From: Bradyrhizobium sp. sBnM-33
Lineage (GTDB): Bacteria; Pseudomonadota; Alphaproteobacteria; Rhizobiales; Xanthobacteraceae
Length of the DNA: 64,000 bases
Direction: 5' to 3'
Assembly: GCF_032917945.1 (NCBI RefSeq)
Contig: NZ_CP136624.1
Location: 8,122,001-8,186,000 of the forward strand
The notes under the pieces were generated by a model. It did not search any database and was not told the origin of the DNA. It saw nothing but the letters and a program-made list of their open reading frames with translations. The first letter of the stretch is position 1. Each line of letters begins with the position of its first letter. Shown piece by piece: positions 61,223 through 64,000 of this stretch. The translations under genes were made by a program, and so were the position numbers.

Positions 61223-62080
61223 CTAAACCGCCGTCGCCTTCGCAAATTCCACATAAATCTCACGCAGCCGGTTCGTCATCGGGCCGGGCTTGCCGTCGGC
61301 GACTTGCTTGCCGTCGATCGACACCACGGCCTGTACGAACACACTGGCGCTGGTGACGAAGGCTTCCTTGGCGGCCAACGCTTCCTCGACCGAAAACGCC
61401 CGCTCCTCCACGCGAAGCTGGCGTTCTTCGGCTAGAGCGACCACGGCCTTGCGGGTGCAGCCAGGCAGGATCTCGCTGCCGTTCTGCCGCGTCACAATCA
61501 CATCATCCTGCGTGAGAATGAAACACGACGACGAGCCGCCCTCGGTCACCTTGCCGTCCTCGATCATCCAGGCCTCGCCGGCACCGGCCACAGCCGCAGC
61601 CTGCTTGGCCAGCACCTGCGCCAGCAGCGCGACGCTCTTGATATCGCGGCGGGCCCAACGCAGGTCGGGCACTGTGATCACCTTGATGCCGGTCTTGGCC
61701 GAGGGCGCGTTGATGATGTCCTTGGTTGAGGTGAACATGATCAGCGTCGGCTTTACGTTCTTCGGAAACGCAAAATCGCGTCCGGTGTCGGCGCCGCGCG
61801 TTACTTCCAGATAAACCATGCCGTTGACGAGATTGTTGCGCGCGACCAGTTCCTTCTGGATCTCCTGGATGCGCGCCGCCGTCTCCGGCAGCGCCAGCTC
61901 GATCTCGCCGACCGAGCGCTCCAGCCGCGCCAGATGCGAGGCGTTGTCGATCAGCTTGCCGTCGAGCACGGCAGCAACTTCATAGATGCCGTCGGCAAAC
62001 AGAAATCCGCGATCGAGGATCGAGACCTTCGCCTCTGAGAGGGGCACGAACGAGCCGTTGACGTAAGCGATCTGTTCCAA
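61223..62080 (-). CDS. D-amino-acid aminotransferase-like (class IV) PLP enzyme
   Basis: A 285-residue class IV aminotransferase of the D-alanine transaminase/branched-chain group. Motifs: AYVNGSFVPLSEAKVSILDR, GFLFADGIYEVAAVLDG, VYLEVTRGADTGRDFAFP, LRWARRDIKSVALLAQVLAK with the PLP lysine, and VTEGGSSSCFILTQDD. The most likely start is TTG 62080, which has AGGAGA eight bases upstream and gives the normal N-terminus (MEQIAYVNG); no ATG fits, and an upstream extension runs into repeat DNA. It lies between the catabolic operon and an amino-acid transporter. Confidence 0.88.
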   Translation of the reverse strand: MEQIAYVNGSFVPLSEAKVSILDRGFLFADGIYEVAAVLDGKLIDNASHLARLERSVGEIELALPETAARIQEIQKELVARNNLVNGMVYLEVTRGADTGRDFAFPKNVKPTLIMFTSTKDIINAPSAKTGIKVITVPDLRWARRDIKSVALLAQVLAKQAAAVAGAGEAWMIEDGKVTEGGSSSCFILTQDDVIVTRQNGSEILPGCTRKAVVALAEERQLRVEERAFSVEEALAAKEAFVTSASVFVQAVVSIDGKQVADGKPGPMTNRLREIYVEFAKATAV

Positions 62081-62184
62081 AGTAGAGTCTCCTGGAGGTA
62101 GTAAAGCTGTTGCGGTGAACCTTATCGGAAAACTGTTAGCGGCGAGAACCTCTCGTCGTCGCGGATGATTTCGATGGCCACCAT

Positions 62185-62270
62185 CGTCATTGCGAGGAGC
62201 GCAAGCGACGAAGCAATCCACCTATCCGCTATGCCGCCCTATGGATTGCTTCGCTTCGCTCGCAATGACG
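62185..62270. repeat. CGTCATTGCGAGGAGCGCAAGCG palindromic repeat
   Basis: CGTCATTGCGAGGAGCGCAA and TCGCTCGCAATGACG are inverted ends, with GAAGCAATCC and GGATTGCTTC inside. It is a widespread alphaproteobacterial intergenic repeat form and sits between the transporter and the aminotransferase genes. Confidence 0.85.
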
Positions 62271-62286
62271 GTAGCGGCCACCGCGC

Positions 62287-63018
62287 CTAATGCGACAAAA
62301 TCTTCGACAAGAACTTTTGCGCGCGCTCGCTGCGTGGGCTGCCGAAGAAATCGGCCTTCAGCGCATCCTCGACGATCTCGCCCTTGTCCATGAAGATCAC
62401 GCGATGCGCGACCTTGCTGGCAAAACCCATTTCGTGGGTGACGACCATCATGGTCATGCCCTCATGGGCGAGATCGACCATGACGTCGAGCACCTCGCTG
62501 ATCATCTCGGGGTCGAGCGCCGAGGTCGGCTCGTCGAACAGCATCGCGATCGGGTCCATCGCAAGCGCGCGGGCGATCGCGACGCGCTGCTGCTGGCCGC
62601 CGGATAGTTCAGCCGGGTACTTGTTTGCATGCACCATCAACCCGACGCGTTCGAGCAGCTTGTTGCCCTTGGCCACGGCCTCGTCATGCGAGCGGCCCAA
62701 TACCTTCTCCTGCGCGAGACACAAATTCTCGATAATGCGCAGATGCGGAAACAGCTCGAAATGCTGGAACACCATGCCGACGCGGGCGCGCAGTTTTGGC
62801 AAATCGGTCTTGGGATCGTTGACCTTGATGCCGTCGAGAATGATCTGGCCTTCCTGGAACGGCTCCAGCGCGTTGACGCATTTGATCAGCGTCGACTTTC
62901 CCGAGCCTGACGGACCGCACACCACCACCACCTCGCCCTTGGCGACGCTGGTGGTGCAGTCCTTCAGCACCTGGAAACTCGGCCCGTACCATTTATTGAC
63001 GTGGCTGATTTCGATCAT
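62287..63018 (-). CDS. gltL: Amino-acid ABC transporter ATP-binding protein (GltL/GlnQ type)
   Basis: A 243-residue ATPase for a polar amino-acid importer. Walker [11 protein letters not shown]-loop [13 protein letters not shown], signature [16 protein letters not shown], Walker [16 protein letters not shown] and H-loop MMVVTHEMG are complete. The PAAT-type N-terminus [20 protein letters not shown] supports glutamate/aspartate or glutamine transport. It follows the permease gene after six bases. The binding-protein gene is probably beyond the window. Confidence 0.93.
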   Translation of the reverse strand: MIEISHVNKWYGPSFQVLKDCTTSVAKGEVVVVCGPSGSGKSTLIKCVNALEPFQEGQIILDGIKVNDPKTDLPKLRARVGMVFQHFELFPHLRIIENLCLAQEKVLGRSHDEAVAKGNKLLERVGLMVHANKYPAELSGGQQQRVAIARALAMDPIAMLFDEPTSALDPEMISEVLDVMVDLAHEGMTMMVVTHEMGFASKVAHRVIFMDKGEIVEDALKADFFGSPRSERAQKFLSKILSH

Positions 63019-63024
63019 GGGCTC

Positions 63025-63717
63025 TCACCGAACAATAGCAATGCGCGCCTGCAGGCGCCGGACGCCATAGGACGCAACACAGGAAATCACGAAATAGACC
63101 GCGGCCGCGAACAGATACATCTCGACCAGCCGGCCGTCGCGCTGCGCCACCTTGCTGGCGGCGCCGAGGAAATCCGGGATCGACAGCACATAGACCAGCG
63201 AAGTGTCCTGAAACAGCACGATGGTCTGAGTCAGCAGCACCGGCAGCATGTTACGAAACGCCTGCGGCAGCACGATGTAGCGCATGGACTGCGCGTAAGT
63301 CAGGCCGAGCGCGCTTGCTGCAGCCGGCTGACCCTTGGAGATCGACTGGATGCCGGCGCGCATGATCTCGGAGAAATATGCCGCCTCGAACATGATGAAG
63401 GTGACGAGTGACGAGGTGAACGCGCCGACACGAATGGGACGCGATGCGCCGGTCAGCCACTGGCCGATATAGGGGACCAGGAAGTAGAACCAGAAGATGA
63501 CAAGCACCAGCGGCAGCGAGCGCATGAAGTCGACATAGAGCCCGGCGACGCGGCCGAGCAGCTTGTATCCGGACAGCCGCATCAGCGCGATCAGCGTGCC
63601 GAAGATCAGGCCGCCCAGCGCCGACAACCCGGTCAGCATCAGCGTAAAACTCATGCCGTCGAGGAACAGATACGGCAGCGAGCGGCGGATGACATCGAAA
63701 TCGAGATTGTCGAACAT
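63025..63717 (-). CDS. gltK: Amino-acid ABC transporter permease (GltK type)
   Basis: A 230-residue inner-membrane permease with about five helices, starting with LPYLFLDGMSFTLMLTGLSA. The EAA-like loop for ATPase contact is SISKGQPAAASALGLTYAQS. LPVLLTQTIVLFQDTSLVYV with the final RLQARIAIVR is typical of GltK rather than GltJ. It lies two bases after the gltJ-like gene and six before gltL, forming an operon. Confidence 0.9.
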   Translation of the reverse strand: MFDNLDFDVIRRSLPYLFLDGMSFTLMLTGLSALGGLIFGTLIALMRLSGYKLLGRVAGLYVDFMRSLPLVLVIFWFYFLVPYIGQWLTGASRPIRVGAFTSSLVTFIMFEAAYFSEIMRAGIQSISKGQPAAASALGLTYAQSMRYIVLPQAFRNMLPVLLTQTIVLFQDTSLVYVLSIPDFLGAASKVAQRDGRLVEMYLFAAAVYFVISCVASYGVRRLQARIAIVR

Positions 63718-63719
63718 CG

Positions 63720-64000
63720 CTATTTCCCCGTGATATAGCCGGGGATCGCCAGGCTGCGTTCGAGGAAGCGCATGCCGGTGACGACGACGATGTTGATCGC
63801 GAGATACATTACGGTTGCGGCGGTGAAGGCCTCGAACACCTGGAAGGAGAACTCCTGCATCGCCCGCGCCTGGCCGGTCAGTTCGATCAGACCGATGGTG
63901 ATCGCGACAGACGTATTCTTGATGGTGTTGAGGAATTCGGAAGTGAGGGGCGGCAGGATGATGCGGAACGCGATCGGCAGCAGCACGTAGCGGTAGCCCT
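63720..64000 (-). CDS. gltJ: Amino-acid ABC transporter permease (GltJ type), C-terminal part
   Basis: The last 93 residues of a permease that starts beyond the window. It reads GYRYVLLPIAFRIILPPLTS, then FLNTIKNTSVAITIGLIELT and YLAINIVVVTGMRFLERSLA, ending PGYITGK. The GYRYVLLP segment is the end of the EAA loop. The frame is still open at base 64000. It is the upstream partner of gltK; assignment as GltJ rests on gene order and the usual gltIJKL arrangement. Confidence 0.88.
   Translation of the reverse strand, partial: GYRYVLLPIAFRIILPPLTSEFLNTIKNTSVAITIGLIELTGQARAMQEFSFQVFEAFTAATVMYLAINIVVVTGMRFLERSLAIPGYITGK

Overview
The window is high-GC alphaproteobacterial chromosome, most likely from Bradyrhizobium or a close relative in the Nitrobacteraceae. 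This is inferred from the long-form HisG C-terminus, a cysteine-free 41-residue ribosomal protein L36, a TorF-type putative porin, a lysine/alanine-rich histone H1-like protein, an alphaproteobacterial CheZ, and many palindromic intergenic repeats of the kind common in these genomes. No tRNA, rRNA, transposase, integrase or CRISPR array was seen. The window opens inside hisG and closes inside an amino-acid ABC permease gene (gltJ-like).

Layout. (1) 1-6,000: hisG end, a polyprenyl-phosphate glycosyltransferase overlapping a ChbG/HpnK-type deacetylase, a DUF2076 protein, an L,D-transpeptidase, a CheZ phosphatase and a lipoprotein. (2) 6,100-8,440: groES-groEL behind an imperfect CIRCE operator, with a mobile-type repeat between the two genes. 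(3) 8,800-16,000: several secreted or membrane proteins of unknown role, an SbmA/ABCD-type ABC exporter, an HPP membrane protein, a TorF-type porin and the H1-like protein. (4) 16,000-20,450: the glycolate oxidase genes glcD, glcE and glcF. A perfect 47-bp inverted repeat lies between glcD and glcE. A c-type cytochrome diverges from glcD. (5) 21,300-30,300: scattered housekeeping and catabolic genes, including rpmJ, two half-size MaoC hydratases divergent from an amidohydrolase, a dienelactone-hydrolase-like protein, a type II haloacid dehalogenase, a YbaK deacylase and an orphan Bug-type binding protein. (6) 30,500-33,840: a LysR regulator divergent from SDR, pirin and wrbA genes, which looks like a redox or electrophile-response cassette. 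(7) 35,400-51,800: an exopolysaccharide locus with a CelD-type acyltransferase, a JmjC-like cupin, three glycosyltransferases of different folds, an O-antigen-ligase/Wzy-type protein, a GH26-like hydrolase, a Wzx-type flippase, a methyltransferase, a polysaccharide deacetylase, a Wzc-like co-polymerase with a degenerate P-loop, a WecG/TagA transferase and galE. (8) 52,000-57,600: small unknowns and a giant c-di-GMP enzyme with five tandem GAF modules plus GGDEF and EAL. (9) 57,900-64,000: a three-gene catabolic operon (Ldh2-type dehydrogenase, NtaA-type flavin monooxygenase, FAH hydrolase), a D-amino-acid aminotransferase-like gene and a glutamate/aspartate-type ABC transporter.

The surface-polysaccharide locus, the adjacent c-di-GMP enzyme and the CheZ gene suggest that switching between motile and attached states matters to this organism. 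Glycolate oxidase, the Bug protein, the haloacid dehalogenase and the LLM/FAH operon suggest a soil or plant-associated organism using diverse organic acids. These lifestyle statements are inference. Start codons were chosen from visible Shine-Dalgarno sequences, overlaps and signal peptides. Family names rest on motifs read by eye, without a database search.
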